53,871 nucleotides of DNA. Source: an uncultured Eubacterium sp. Lineage in GTDB: Bacteria; Bacillota_A; Clostridia; Lachnospirales; Lachnospiraceae. Positions 1-8,266 of this stretch are shown here, in pieces (position 1 is the first letter of the stretch; every line of letters begins with the position of its first letter). The notes beneath the pieces were generated by a model. The model ran no database searches. It saw only the letters and a program-made list of their open reading frames with translations, and was not told the DNA's origin. Position numbers and translations under genes: made by a program. The stretch spans positions 1-53,871 of the forward strand of contig CAOKJJ010000006.1 of the NCBI GenBank assembly GCA_948468465.1, read 5' to 3'.

Positions 1-35
1 GCCGTCAATAGTACACAGCTAATGTATTTTTTCAT
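1..35 (-). CDS. DUF4358 lipoprotein, N-terminal fragment cut by window edge
   Basis: Only the first 11 codons are inside the window. They read MKKYISCVLLT, the same start as the complete DUF4358 lipoprotein at 53175-53672, and are preceded by the same AAAGGA ribosome binding site (about positions 43-48). The gene follows the transglutaminase gene (81-1334) by 45 bases, which is the same order and spacing type as in the right-hand copy. The rest lies to the left of the window, so nothing can be said about its integrity. Confidence 0.8.
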   Translation of the reverse strand, partial: MKKYISCVLLT

Positions 36-80
36 GTATTCTTCCTTTCAAATGATATTTTTTTATATTATGATGATGGT

Positions 81-1334
81 TTAGCCAACAGGTTGTGCAA
101 ATTCTATTGTTTCAGATGCAGATGTATCGGTTGCAGCTGCATGTTCTTCCGCTGTGTTGTCAGGCTGTTCTTCCGCTGTGTTGTCAGGCAGTTCTTCCGT
201 TCCAAATGCTTTGGATACAGCTTTTATCATCTTTTGTCCTTCTGGTGAGTTTTCATCAAAGACCGGGTTTTCCGGTTCTCCATAATTATGAATAAAAATA
301 CCAAGAATGTATTGTTCCTGCTCATCCTGATACCACATTCCTCCGATATTGTAGTTTTCAAAGCCTGACAGGGTCATTAAAGCATTATTCATCTGATTGA
401 CCAGTAAATCCGCGATAGGAAGTTCGTCTCTGGTTAATGTTTTTTTAAACTTAAAAAATGCAGAAGATTTCTTTTTGTCCAGGGCCTTTTTTATTTTTGC
501 AGGAACGCTGTATATATTTTTTAATTCCTGATTATTTTGTACTGCATAAGAGTATTTCACCCCTTTTGCGGCTGGAAGAGCGGAATCATCCCAGTCGTGG
601 GAATTTCTGGAAATATCATCTGTCATATTAAAATTTTGATATTGGCATTTGCCGGATACGTCTGAATAAACGTCTACCTGATACCATTCGTTGTCGTCAA
701 GTTTTACCATGTCCCAGGAATGATAGTCGTTATGTACAATATGGCAGTCCATGTCTAACATATTCATAAACAGGCGGAAAGTAGTTGCATAACCAACACA
801 GACAGTACTTTGTCCCGATAAAGCATCGTGAGGGGTAAATGCAGAGCTATTGCTGCTGCCGGGTAAGGTTACATAGGTACTTTGCCCCTGTCCGACATTT
901 TTAAACATCCACCGATAAACGGCAAGTTCTTTTTCATAATTGTTCATACCTTCTTTAATAATTTTTTTTAATACATCAGTAGCCATTTGAAGAGTCTCTT
1001 TGTCTTCTTCTTCTAATTTACTGTCATCTCCGCTCTTATATGCATCTGAAATATGTGTGGTGCTTCGAATTTCGTATTGGTCCCCAACTTTAAAGCCATC
1101 TTCCTGATAGGAATTTTCCTGCTCTTCTTCTTTTGCTTGTCGTTCCAGTTGGTTATCTATAAATTTATTTACCTTGCGGTTTTGAGAAGCGGACTGGTCA
1201 GCTTGATAAATGTTTAAACCAAGGCTGGCTACCAGACAGCCAGCAAGTGCTACAGAGACAACGGCTTTTGCGGTTTTGACGCTTTTTGAAGGCTTATTTT
1301 TTATTCCTTCTGTTTCTTTCTTTTCGTCATACAT
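81..1334 (-). CDS. Membrane-anchored transglutaminase-like domain protein
   Basis: This is a 417-residue protein with a single predicted membrane anchor at about residues 24-44 and an extracytoplasmic transglutaminase-core fold. The cysteine-protease-like triad is visible: Cys in TVCVGYA, His in NDYHSWDMV and Asp in QVDVYSD. The C-terminal tail carries two tandem EEQPDNTA-like octapeptides coded by a 24-bp DNA repeat. The start has an AGGAGG site ten bases upstream. The family is associated with peptidoglycan or surface-polymer processing; the substrate here is unknown. The neighbouring DUF4358 gene, and the paralogous copy beside MBOAT and DHHW genes at the right edge, suggest a role with surface polysaccharide O-acylation. 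That link is inference from context. Confidence 0.85.
   Translation of the reverse strand: MYDEKKETEGIKNKPSKSVKTAKAVVSVALAGCLVASLGLNIYQADQSASQNRKVNKFIDNQLERQAKEEEQENSYQEDGFKVGDQYEIRSTTHISDAYKSGDDSKLEEEDKETLQMATDVLKKIIKEGMNNYEKELAVYRWMFKNVGQGQSTYVTLPGSSNSSAFTPHDALSGQSTVCVGYATTFRLFMNMLDMDCHIVHNDYHSWDMVKLDDNEWYQVDVYSDVSGKCQYQNFNMTDDISRNSHDWDDSALPAAKGVKYSYAVQNNQELKNIYSVPAKIKKALDKKKSSAFFKFKKTLTRDELPIADLLVNQMNNALMTLSGFENYNIGGMWYQDEQEQYILGIFIHNYGEPENPVFDENSPEGQKMIKAVSKAFGTEELPDNTAEEQPDNTAEEHAAATDTSASETIEFAQPVG
142..189 (-). repeat. Two tandem 24-bp units in the transglutaminase 3' end
   Basis: Two identical 24-bp units occupy 142-165 and 166-189, with part of a third following. They are in frame and encode the acidic repeat EE(Q/L)PDNTA. 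The right-hand paralog (53727-53871) has only one diverged unit, so the unit number has changed since duplication, probably by slippage. Confidence 0.85.
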
Positions 1335-1439
1335 AAATGCTTTTCCTCCTAATAATCTGTCAGATAATGTGGCAAAATATTTCTTCTTAATTAATAGACG
1401 GATTTATAGGCCAATTAGTTTCGATTAAATATCAACTTT

Positions 1440-2213
1440 TTATAAAAAGTTGTTGCTATTTTGATGATGGCTTTTCGTCCTTTTGAGAAGGCACATGAAA
1501 ATGATTCCTAATATCAGAACGATACAGGAAATGAATTGGGAGGTGGACAAGCCGCCCAATTCTCCGCGAAAATCGTTTCGGAAAATTTCGATGATGAATC
1601 TTCCTATACTGTATAAAATCATATACATAGCGCCAACCATGCCATCTTTGTCCGATTTTGAAGAGTACCAGAACAGGATTCCCGCAATGATAAAATTTCC
1701 GGCACTTGATAGGAGCTGGGTAGGAATTAACGGGATATGATTAGGGGCAAAATTGGAATGCGTATAGATGATGTGGAACCAGGAATCCGTCTGCTGTCCA
1801 TAACAACATCCTGCAAAAAAACATCCAATTCGGCCGAAGCCTTGTGCAACGGAAACAGATGGCATGACAAGATCAAAATACTGCAGAAAGGATACTTCTT
1901 TTTTCTTACAGTAAATATACCCAAATAAAACGCCAAAAATGATGCCGCCATATACCACATAGCCATTTTTAAAATTCCATAAAATAGACGGGTTTTCCAA
2001 AATTTGAGGAATGCTTACCATATAAAATAAAAGGCGCGTCCCTACAATTGCACCTGCTAAAGCGCACAGCAGGATGCCCCATAAAATATCTTCATTTAGG
2101 TGTTTTTTTGGGGCACGCTTACAACAGATCAAATAGGCTGCCGCAAAGCCAATGCCGATCATCAGGCCATACATATGGATGGTAATCGGTCCGATTTGTA
2201 TATCATTTAACAT
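1440..2213 (-). CDS. lgt: Prolipoprotein diacylglyceryl transferase family protein, atypical
   Basis: The 257-residue, multi-pass membrane protein has the Lgt family layout: a glycine-rich segment at 88-90, an Arg-containing signature at 126-139 (GRIGCFFAGCCYG) and a late RFIIEIFRND arginine motif. Canonical Lgt transfers diacylglycerol from phosphatidylglycerol to the lipobox cysteine of prolipoproteins. Two positions differ from the classical enzyme: the usual His-Gly-Gly is Tyr-Gly-Gly (residues 88-90), and the usual RxGNFxNxE is RIGCFFAGCCYG. This may therefore be a paralog with altered specificity rather than the main Lgt. The start has AAAGGAG nine bases upstream. A perfect 20-bp palindrome (1433-1452) overlaps the stop codon. 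It lies 62 bases downstream of a lipoprotein gene. Confidence 0.8.
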   Translation of the reverse strand: MLNDIQIGPITIHMYGLMIGIGFAAAYLICCKRAPKKHLNEDILWGILLCALAGAIVGTRLLFYMVSIPQILENPSILWNFKNGYVVYGGIIFGVLFGYIYCKKKEVSFLQYFDLVMPSVSVAQGFGRIGCFFAGCCYGQQTDSWFHIIYTHSNFAPNHIPLIPTQLLSSAGNFIIAGILFWYSSKSDKDGMVGAMYMILYSIGRFIIEIFRNDFRGELGGLSTSQFISCIVLILGIIFMCLLKRTKSHHQNSNNFL

Positions 2214-2275
2214 ACAACATTCTCCTTTTACGAAAGCGATTCAATGAAAACATAGTTAAAAGTCAAATTCAATAT

Positions 2276-3352
2276 TTAACTGATTTTAAATGTTACTGTT
2301 TTTTTGTTGCCTGCCTGATCCGTTACAATTAAACGGTAATATCCTTTCTTTGACACTTTTTTTCCTGTTTTTATGTTACTGCCGTTTAAGGTAGCGGTTT
2401 TAATGCCGCTTCCGCCTTTGTCAGCAAACTTGACCGTACGTGCGGAATGATAGGTTTTACCATTTTTAACGCCGCTTATCGAAGGCTTTGTTTTGTCAAT
2501 ATGAAATTTTATGCTGCTGCTGTTTCCATTTACATCCATAGCATTGATCTGGTAAACGCCTTCATCGGATAAAAACAAAGTATCAGATTGTGTGCTGTCA
2601 CCATTTACTTCTACCTGGTTCAGCAGATTTTCAGATGTAATTTTTAAGGAAACGCCTGTATTATAAGCTTTTCCATTGACAGCTCCCGTATATTTTGGAG
2701 CTGTCAGAGAGTTGGAGGTGCGAAACAGAGCATAGAATCGGTCCGTATGATCCATTTGCTTCATATCCCATACGACAGTCGTATGATCTTTCTGGACAGT
2801 TCCATTTGTTTTTATTACGGAATATGGAAACGTAATAGACATTTGGGCATCCATATTTTGTATTTCCGAATGAAATTTTTGCATAATTTCATCATTTGAT
2901 TCCAGCATTTGTTCCAGTTCATCCATGATACCGAATGTTTCTTCTGTGTCTTCGTCAGAAGGCATGTATATTTTGGCGCGTGTAAAATAATTTGGCTCCA
3001 GTGTGACAGAACACAATAGTTCTGATTGAGAACTTAGTTTCTGGTATTCTGAAATATCTTTAAAATTCATACGAAGGTGAAGCGTTTTTGAAGCTGTGCC
3101 CTGGATCGTTTCATTGGATATAGAAACTTCTGCCTGTGGATAAATGGTACGATAATAATTTAAAATGTCAGATTCACTATCAGAAAAAAGCTGATTCCAC
3201 AGATCTTCTGAGAGGGATAACTTTTCTTCATAACTTCCGGAACCATTTTCCTGGAATATAATATTCGTTTCAGCAGCACATCCGGCAAATAACAAAGCTG
3301 TCATGATCAGAGCAAATAGCAGACTGCATTTTCTTTTCCTTTTTTCATACAT
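2276..3352 (-). CDS. Lipoprotein with LppM-like N-domain and Ig-like C-terminal repeats
   Basis: I start the gene at the ATG at 3352 because AAGGAGG lies eight bases upstream; a longer reading frame (to 3439) has no such site and would bury the signal peptide. The 358-residue product begins with a positively charged stretch, a hydrophobic helix and a lipobox (LLFAGC). The next ~200 residues resemble LppM/DUF3153-type lipoproteins (ENGSGSYEEKLSLSEDLW). The C-terminal ~130 residues hold Ig-like repeats with DKTKPSISG and VTDQAGNKK signatures. It is the third gene of the ECF sigma operon, so it is probably the surface sensor or the output of that system. That is inference. Confidence 0.75.
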   Translation of the reverse strand: MYEKRKRKCSLLFALIMTALLFAGCAAETNIIFQENGSGSYEEKLSLSEDLWNQLFSDSESDILNYYRTIYPQAEVSISNETIQGTASKTLHLRMNFKDISEYQKLSSQSELLCSVTLEPNYFTRAKIYMPSDEDTEETFGIMDELEQMLESNDEIMQKFHSEIQNMDAQMSITFPYSVIKTNGTVQKDHTTVVWDMKQMDHTDRFYALFRTSNSLTAPKYTGAVNGKAYNTGVSLKITSENLLNQVEVNGDSTQSDTLFLSDEGVYQINAMDVNGNSSSIKFHIDKTKPSISGVKNGKTYHSARTVKFADKGGSGIKTATLNGSNIKTGKKVSKKGYYRLIVTDQAGNKKTVTFKIS

Positions 3353-3413
3353 GGCCAAAACCTCCTTCTTATGACTACAGGTTCTAATACCAATACCATA
3401 GCATACCTTTTGT

Positions 3414-4232
3414 TTATCTACAAGACCTTTTTTGCACAATTGCTGCTAAGACTGACATGCCAAATCCTTCCAATAACAAAATGGAAATAATTTGAACGAG
3501 AACAGGAAGCGATTTGGATATATCTGACAGTGATTTCAGGAACAGGGATTCTGAAAGTGTAATGAATGCACAGGTCAGATAAATGTCCATGTATAAAAAG
3601 CGAAACGGCTTGCTGTAAATGGAACGAAAAAGGCCGGTGAAATATAACATAACGAGGTAAAATAAAATTGCAAGGAGCTGGTGATTCAGAAATGGCCCTG
3701 TCTGTTGTGGAGCTAACTGAAATGGTCCAAATCCATGGCTCCACGTTTGTGCGTGCAATAAAAGGAAAAACGTTATAAAAATGCCATAGCAGGTAAAAAG
3801 AATGGCCAATGCAGTTAGAAATTTCCATTTTTTTTCAACCTGTGGCTGCGGATGCTTCGATGGAAGCAGTAACTTTGTAATCATGAGCAGACAGGGCAAT
3901 AATAAATAAAATATCTTTATATTAGAAAAATTATAGTTGCTGAAGGCTGCATAGAGGCTAAGCAACAGGAAAACGGCCAGAACGATGCCCGCGAAAGAGC
4001 CTGTTTTAAAAAAATACAGCTTCATTCTTTTCATATAGTTGATCTGGGCAAATTCTGTATGTTCCGAAACAATTGCCGTTTCACGCATCATTGCGGTCAG
4101 TTTTCTGCAGGCATTACATTCGGAAAGATGTTTCTCTACAGCCATTTTTGTATCTGGTGTACAAATGTCTTCCAGGTAAGATGGCAGCAGGTCTTTCACG
4201 ATATTACAATTTAGGTTTTCCGGATGATTCAT
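3414..4232 (-). CDS. Anti-sigma factor with N-terminal zinc-finger domain
   Basis: The N-terminal ~45 residues carry the zinc-associated anti-sigma signature His-x3-Cys-x2-Cys (KHLSECNACRK), preceded by the typical LLPSYLED helix. The rest of the 272 residues contains about five or six hydrophobic helices, more than the usual single-pass anti-sigma factor, so the output domain is membrane-embedded. The start codon overlaps the end of the upstream ECF sigma gene by 29 bases and has its own GGGAGG site, which fits coupled expression of a sigma/anti-sigma pair. It would hold the sigma factor inactive at the membrane until a signal arrives. Confidence 0.85.
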   Translation of the reverse strand: MNHPENLNCNIVKDLLPSYLEDICTPDTKMAVEKHLSECNACRKLTAMMRETAIVSEHTEFAQINYMKRMKLYFFKTGSFAGIVLAVFLLLSLYAAFSNYNFSNIKIFYLLLPCLLMITKLLLPSKHPQPQVEKKWKFLTALAILFTCYGIFITFFLLLHAQTWSHGFGPFQLAPQQTGPFLNHQLLAILFYLVMLYFTGLFRSIYSKPFRFLYMDIYLTCAFITLSESLFLKSLSDISKSLPVLVQIISILLLEGFGMSVLAAIVQKRSCR

Positions 4233-4731
4233 ATTGTTTCCTCCCTTTCAGTAAGAGTTCTTTGCCACGATAAAAATTAACGCGTGCCCAGTTTTCGCTT
4301 TTTCCTAAAATTTCACCAATTTCCTTAAAAGAAAGTGTGCCTGTGATACGAAGATACATGACCTCCCGCATATGTTGCGGCAGTTTTTGCATGTCTTTCA
4401 GCACGTCAATGAGTTCGATATGTGTTGCGGCCTGCTGCCACGTTGTATCCTTCATTTGGGATTCTTTGGACAGTATGCTTTCAGTATCTGATTCCATTGA
4501 CGGATCCATTGGTACTTCATGCTTGTGTTTATCCAGCCATTTGCATAATAAGTGTTTGGCAATTTGACACAGCCAAACGGATACCTTACATGTCCCGTCG
4601 TAACGTTCCATGGAGGAAAAAGCCTGGAGAAAAGTTTCTTGTGTTAAATCTTCTGCAAGTTGTCTGTTGTGACAGCTTTTATATAGGAAGTAATAGACAA
4701 TTTTTGAGTTTTGTCTGTATAGTTCCTCCAT
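4204..4731 (-). CDS. ECF-type RNA polymerase sigma factor
   Basis: The 175-residue protein has sigma region 2 near the N-terminus (AEDLTQETFLQAF, the region 2.2/2.3 core) and region 4 in the C-terminal half (LPQHMREVMYLRITGTLSFKEIGEI, helix-turn-helix), with no region 3. That is the standard ECF plan. The start codon has AAAGGAGG seven bases upstream. It is the first gene of a three-gene operon with an anti-sigma factor and a lipoprotein. An ECF-like promoter lies directly upstream, so autoregulation is likely. Confidence 0.9.
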   Translation of the reverse strand: MEELYRQNSKIVYYFLYKSCHNRQLAEDLTQETFLQAFSSMERYDGTCKVSVWLCQIAKHLLCKWLDKHKHEVPMDPSMESDTESILSKESQMKDTTWQQAATHIELIDVLKDMQKLPQHMREVMYLRITGTLSFKEIGEILGKSENWARVNFYRGKELLLKGRKQYESSGKPKL

Positions 4732-4792
4732 GAAACGTCCTCCTTTCGCTGGCTGTAAGTATGATGGCAGTTTTGGATCTTCATAATATAAA

Positions 4793-4817
4793 TACGTTTA
4801 CAGAGATTTTTGTTACA
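4793..4817 (-). promoter_or_regulatory. Candidate ECF-sigma autoregulatory promoter
   Basis: On the minus strand, TGTAAC (4812-4817) is followed after 15 bases by CGTA (4793-4796), about 60 bases upstream of the ECF sigma start codon. TGTAAC/CGT elements are typical of promoters read by ECF sigma factors such as Bacillus SigX/SigW. The spacer is at the short end of the usual range. Confidence 0.45.
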
Positions 4818-4845
4818 ATTTTTTTCATTTTCTTATAAAAAAATA

Positions 4846-4899
4846 TCCTGAAAATAACGGAAGACTTCTAAAGATTGAATTTTTCCGTTATTTTCAGGA
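4846..4899 (-). terminator. Intrinsic terminator of pdaA
   Basis: A perfect 17-bp stem (4846-4862 with 4883-4899, loop 20) is followed on the minus strand by a run of seven T. It lies 130 bases past the pdaA stop. The rest of 4732-5028 holds only the sigma-operon leader and AT-rich sequence. Confidence 0.85.
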
Positions 4900-5028
4900 A
4901 TTTTTAGAATTTTAGGTATTTAATTGGTTTGTTTTGTAAAATAATGATGCAATTGCATGAAAAATATCAAATGGAATAAATTGTGAATGATTTCTTTCAT
5001 GAAAATTTGCTGCATTTACATGTCCTGG

Positions 5029-5883
5029 TTATTCTTGTGCTGTACTTTGGTCGGGCAAAGTATTTTCACTACTCTGTATCAAATGTGATAAAGGCTGGAA
5101 GGAATATCCCATATTTTTCCATTTAGAAAGCAGCTCATCTAAAATCTCGCCGTTTGTTTTGGAAGTGCTGTGCAGCAGGACAATGGCACCAGGATGGATT
5201 CTTCCGGTTAGTTTTTCAAAAGCTTCTTCATGAGACGGCTGACGGTCTTCATACCAGTCTACATAAGCCAGGCTCCAAAAAAAGGTATGATACCCAAGTT
5301 CTTTTGCCATTTTTAAATTTACGGTACTGTATTTTCCCTGTGGAGGCCGGTAATATTTCGCCATTTCCTGGCCAGTGATTTGCTGAAATAAAGCGGCGTT
5401 GTCATTGAGTTCTTTTTGGAAAGATTCTTTTGTTGCAATCGAAGACATATCTGGATGATGGTATGTATGGTTGCCAACCGCATGACCTTCGGCAAGCATT
5501 TGCTTCACCAGTTCAGGGCTGGATTCCAGAAAATGTCCGACAACGAAAAACGTGCCTTTTGCCTTATGCTTCTTTAATGCTTTCAGGATCGGTTTTGTAT
5601 TTCCATTTTCATATCCGCAGTCAAAAGTTAAATAAATAACTTTTTCTTTGTTATTACCCAGATAATAAGTATCATACTGCTGTAAATCTTTTGCGGCTGC
5701 ATTGCCAGTTGGCTGCTTTTCGGAGCCGTTTTCGGCAAAGCCAAGTCCCCAGTTTTCTGCCTGTGGTACGATAGCATATGTGCTTTGCCATTGTTTGACT
5801 CCGGATGCGGTTGTACGGCCAACGAAAAATGCGGCCGCAAGCACACATACGGTCAGAAATGCTTTTAATTTTTTTTGTTTCAT
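5029..5883 (-). CDS. pdaA: PdaA-type polysaccharide deacetylase
   Basis: The 284-residue protein has an N-terminal signal/anchor helix (AFLTVCVLAAAFFVG) and a NodB-homology deacetylase domain. Visible motifs are TFDCGYEN (motif 1, with the Cys-Gly-Tyr-Glu-Asn typical of PdaA rather than chitin deacetylases), HTYHHPD (the metal-binding HxxxH region), RPPQGKY (motif 3) and LLHS (motif 5). In Bacillus, PdaA removes the acetyl group from muramic acid as a step to muramic delta-lactam in spore cortex, so the gene suggests a spore former. The ribosome binding site is weak. It is transcribed alone and ends at a strong terminator. Confidence 0.9.
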   Translation of the reverse strand: MKQKKLKAFLTVCVLAAAFFVGRTTASGVKQWQSTYAIVPQAENWGLGFAENGSEKQPTGNAAAKDLQQYDTYYLGNNKEKVIYLTFDCGYENGNTKPILKALKKHKAKGTFFVVGHFLESSPELVKQMLAEGHAVGNHTYHHPDMSSIATKESFQKELNDNAALFQQITGQEMAKYYRPPQGKYSTVNLKMAKELGYHTFFWSLAYVDWYEDRQPSHEEAFEKLTGRIHPGAIVLLHSTSKTNGEILDELLSKWKNMGYSFQPLSHLIQSSENTLPDQSTAQE

Positions 5884-5979
5884 GGAAAATCCGCTGTCAT
5901 ATTCTTATTCTAATATATATGCGGATGTGTATCATTTATACGTAATTAATTCTTAAGATATATGACAGCCAGACATTTT

Positions 5980-6744
5980 TTATGAATATATTTTTTTCTT
6001 TTGCTGATGCGATACAAGGTTGATAAAGAAAGACTGCGGAAGAAAACGGCCGAAAAAAACAGCACATTTAATTTGCATGCCTGGTATAATTACAATCTTG
6101 CGTTTTTGCATCTGTTTTAACGCATAAGCGGCGCATGCACTGGCACTGATTTCTTTCAGGTTGAACTTGACATTTGCCGTGCGGTTAAATTCTGTATGCA
6201 CGGGTCCCGGACACAGGCAGCCAATATATACGTTACTGTGACATTCTTTTAATTCCATAGCAGCTGCTCTTGTTATGCTGGCAACATATGATTTTGTAGC
6301 ATAATAAGTTGCCATATAAGGACCCGCTGGAATCAGTCCGGCACAGGATGCTACATTCAATAAATAACCGCGGTCTGCTTTTTGCATTTTTTGCAGGATA
6401 CGTTTCATAAAAAAATGAACGGCATCTATATTAAGCCGAATCATTTGCAGTTCTTTATTCATGCTGCTTGTAAGAAATGGCCCACAATCTCCAATTCCTG
6501 CGTTATTGATAAATATTTCTATCGGTTTGTCTGCAATGCAATGATAAATACGTTTGCATTCATCCAGGTTTGTCAAATCAGCTGGAAGAATCTCACATTC
6601 CGTCGGAAGCTGGTTTGACAGATTCTCCAGTCTTTTTTTTCTTCGTGCGATCAGTATTAAAGCATACCCTTGTGCTGCTAATTTTTTTGCAAATGCAGCT
6701 CCAATTCCTGAGCTTGCACCTGTTATGACGGCATATTTTTTCAT
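5980..6744 (-). CDS. SDR-family NAD(P)-dependent oxidoreductase
   Basis: The 254-residue classical short-chain dehydrogenase shows the cofactor motif TGASSGIG near the start, the structural NNAG motif, and the catalytic Ser plus Tyr-x3-Lys (YYATK). The basic pair RRKK after the second strand favours NADPH. The C-terminus is hydrophobic and ends in a basic tail, so membrane association is possible. Its start overlaps the stop of the upstream AI-2E-family permease gene by four bases (ATGA), so the two are translationally coupled. The substrate cannot be read from sequence. Confidence 0.85.
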   Translation of the reverse strand: MKKYAVITGASSGIGAAFAKKLAAQGYALILIARRKKRLENLSNQLPTECEILPADLTNLDECKRIYHCIADKPIEIFINNAGIGDCGPFLTSSMNKELQMIRLNIDAVHFFMKRILQKMQKADRGYLLNVASCAGLIPAGPYMATYYATKSYVASITRAAAMELKECHSNVYIGCLCPGPVHTEFNRTANVKFNLKEISASACAAYALKQMQKRKIVIIPGMQIKCAVFFGRFLPQSFFINLVSHQQKKKIYS

Positions 6745-7886
6745 AATTTCTCCTTTTTATTTATATCAATTTTGCAAAATTCTCTAATATCAGAAATGAT
6801 TTCTTTCATGCACCAAATTAAATGATCAAAAGCTCCTGCTTCATAGAAGCTGGTTAAAACCATTCCAACCGGGATAGCAATGATCATTCCGGTAACCCCT
6901 TTGAATTTATATCCGATAAACATAAAAAACAATGTGGTAAAGGGGTCCAGTCCAACGGATTCACCGACTAATTTTGGCTGTATCAACTGATGTACGACTA
7001 AAGATACAGCATATAAAATAATCATTCCTGCGGCGGTTGCTATATTTCCGGAAAAAATTTTTACTACGGCCCAGGGAATCAGCACGGTGCCTGTCCCAAA
7101 TACAGGAAGCATATCTAAAAACGCGATACCAAAGCCAATCAGCCAGGCATAATTTACCCCAATGATCATAAGCCCGATCATAATCACGATATAGATAACA
7201 ATCATAATTTTAAACTGTGCCTTGAAATATCCGCCGACTGCACGCAGCATATGATCATAAACCAAACGTGTTTTATCATGTACGGAAGCTGGAATATGAC
7301 GTTTTATGGATGACATTAAACGGTCTCTGTCTGCAATAAAGAAATAGGTTGCTAAAAGGCCCATAATAACACTGACTAATATATCCGGAATACTTGTAGC
7401 AAATCCACTGATGGCAGAAAATGTAGGCTCTTTATAATCACTGACGAAACTGCTAAGCGCGTCCTGTAACACACTGCTCAGTTCTTCCACATTGAGGTTG
7501 GCAAGCGCAGGTATTTTATGCAGCAATGCCTGCAGCTGGTCAAAAGCTGCTGCCAATTCAATTCCTGCGTTTTCATACATTGTTGGAAGATATTCCATAA
7601 AACCACGGATTCCTACAACCAGTAATACGCCGGTACCATAGCAGACCAAAACGATTAAGGTAATTACAAGCACGATTGTTAGAAAGGTTCCGTATTTTCG
7701 CTTGATTTTCAGCTTTTTTTCCAAGAAACGGACTAATGGATTCGCAATCAGTGATAAAATAAAACCTATTACAAAAGGCATAAAGAATACGATTAGTTTT
7801 GGCAAAATACAAATCAGGCAAAATACAATAAATATGAATGCCGCTAAATTACATAAAATTTTTAAATATTTAACAGATTGCTTCAT
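6741..7886 (-). CDS. AI-2E family membrane transporter (YtvI-like)
   Basis: The 381-residue protein has the AI-2E exporter/YtvI fold: a pair of N-terminal helices (residues ~10-45), a third helix pair, a long central amphipathic region with an AAFDQL segment, and four or five C-terminal helices with the conserved QLIQPKLVGESVGLDPFTTL motif. Members include the autoinducer-2 exporter TqsA, sodium/proton antiporters and the sporulation protein YtvI, so the substrate is uncertain. It is first in an operon with the SDR gene. A good sigma-A promoter lies at 7958-7986. The nearest GGAG is unusually far (about 17 bases) from the ATG. Confidence 0.8.
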   Translation of the reverse strand: MKQSVKYLKILCNLAAFIFIVFCLICILPKLIVFFMPFVIGFILSLIANPLVRFLEKKLKIKRKYGTFLTIVLVITLIVLVCYGTGVLLVVGIRGFMEYLPTMYENAGIELAAAFDQLQALLHKIPALANLNVEELSSVLQDALSSFVSDYKEPTFSAISGFATSIPDILVSVIMGLLATYFFIADRDRLMSSIKRHIPASVHDKTRLVYDHMLRAVGGYFKAQFKIMIVIYIVIMIGLMIIGVNYAWLIGFGIAFLDMLPVFGTGTVLIPWAVVKIFSGNIATAAGMIILYAVSLVVHQLIQPKLVGESVGLDPFTTLFFMFIGYKFKGVTGMIIAIPVGMVLTSFYEAGAFDHLIWCMKEIISDIREFCKIDINKKEKL

Positions 7887-8266
7887 AATAATATTACCAG
7901 CCTCTCCTTTTTTAATCTCATAAAATATTATTTATCCCGTCATTGATCAATAAAGGCAGTATAACACAATTTCAATTTGCTGCCAATGTCTGGCTTGCTG
8001 AATTTGTATGTTTAAGTAAATCTTCATATTTATTTTAGAATCTCATAATGATTGAAAGAAATATTCAAACAAATATTCAATGCAAATACCTTTTTATTGA
8101 ATAAATGAATCATCAAAGTTACTATTACATTTACAAAAGAATTGCGTTTTGTGTCGCATTTGACGAATGTAGTATTTCTTTTGATGCAAAAAAGCGCATA
8201 CTGTTTCAGGAAAATCCAGTGCTTGTCTGGAAGGGATATGCATGAATACAAAGGAGGAACTATCAG
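7887..8266. other. Divergent intergenic region
   Basis: This 380-base gap separates the minus-strand AI-2E operon from the plus-strand recombinase gene. It holds the AI-2E promoter (7958-7986), two direct AAATATTCAA decamers 12 bases apart (8059-8068 and 8071-8080), and the recombinase leader with AAAGGAGG at about 8250. I found no gene or strong inverted repeat. Confidence 0.6.
7958..7986 (-). promoter_or_regulatory. Sigma-A promoter of the AI-2E/SDR operon
   Basis: On the minus strand, TTGGCA (7981-7986), a 17-base spacer and TATACT (7958-7963) match the housekeeping consensus closely. The predicted transcript starts about 65 bases before the ATG at 7886. Confidence 0.7.

Larger units (their letters stand above)
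1..262. repeat. Left copy of a duplicated DUF4358/transglutaminase junction
   Basis: This stretch holds the DUF4358 start, the intergenic gap and the transglutaminase 3' end. It is matched in direct orientation by 53638-53871. The first ~58 bases differ by about one substitution. The transglutaminase end then differs by scattered substitutions and by the 24-bp tandem repeat that only this copy has in two units. This is a gene-cluster duplication, not an insertion sequence: there are no terminal inverted repeats or transposase. Confidence 0.85.

Noticed and set aside
142..189. CRISPR-like or origin repeat
   Set aside because: The units are in frame and encode a repeated acidic peptide in the transglutaminase tail.
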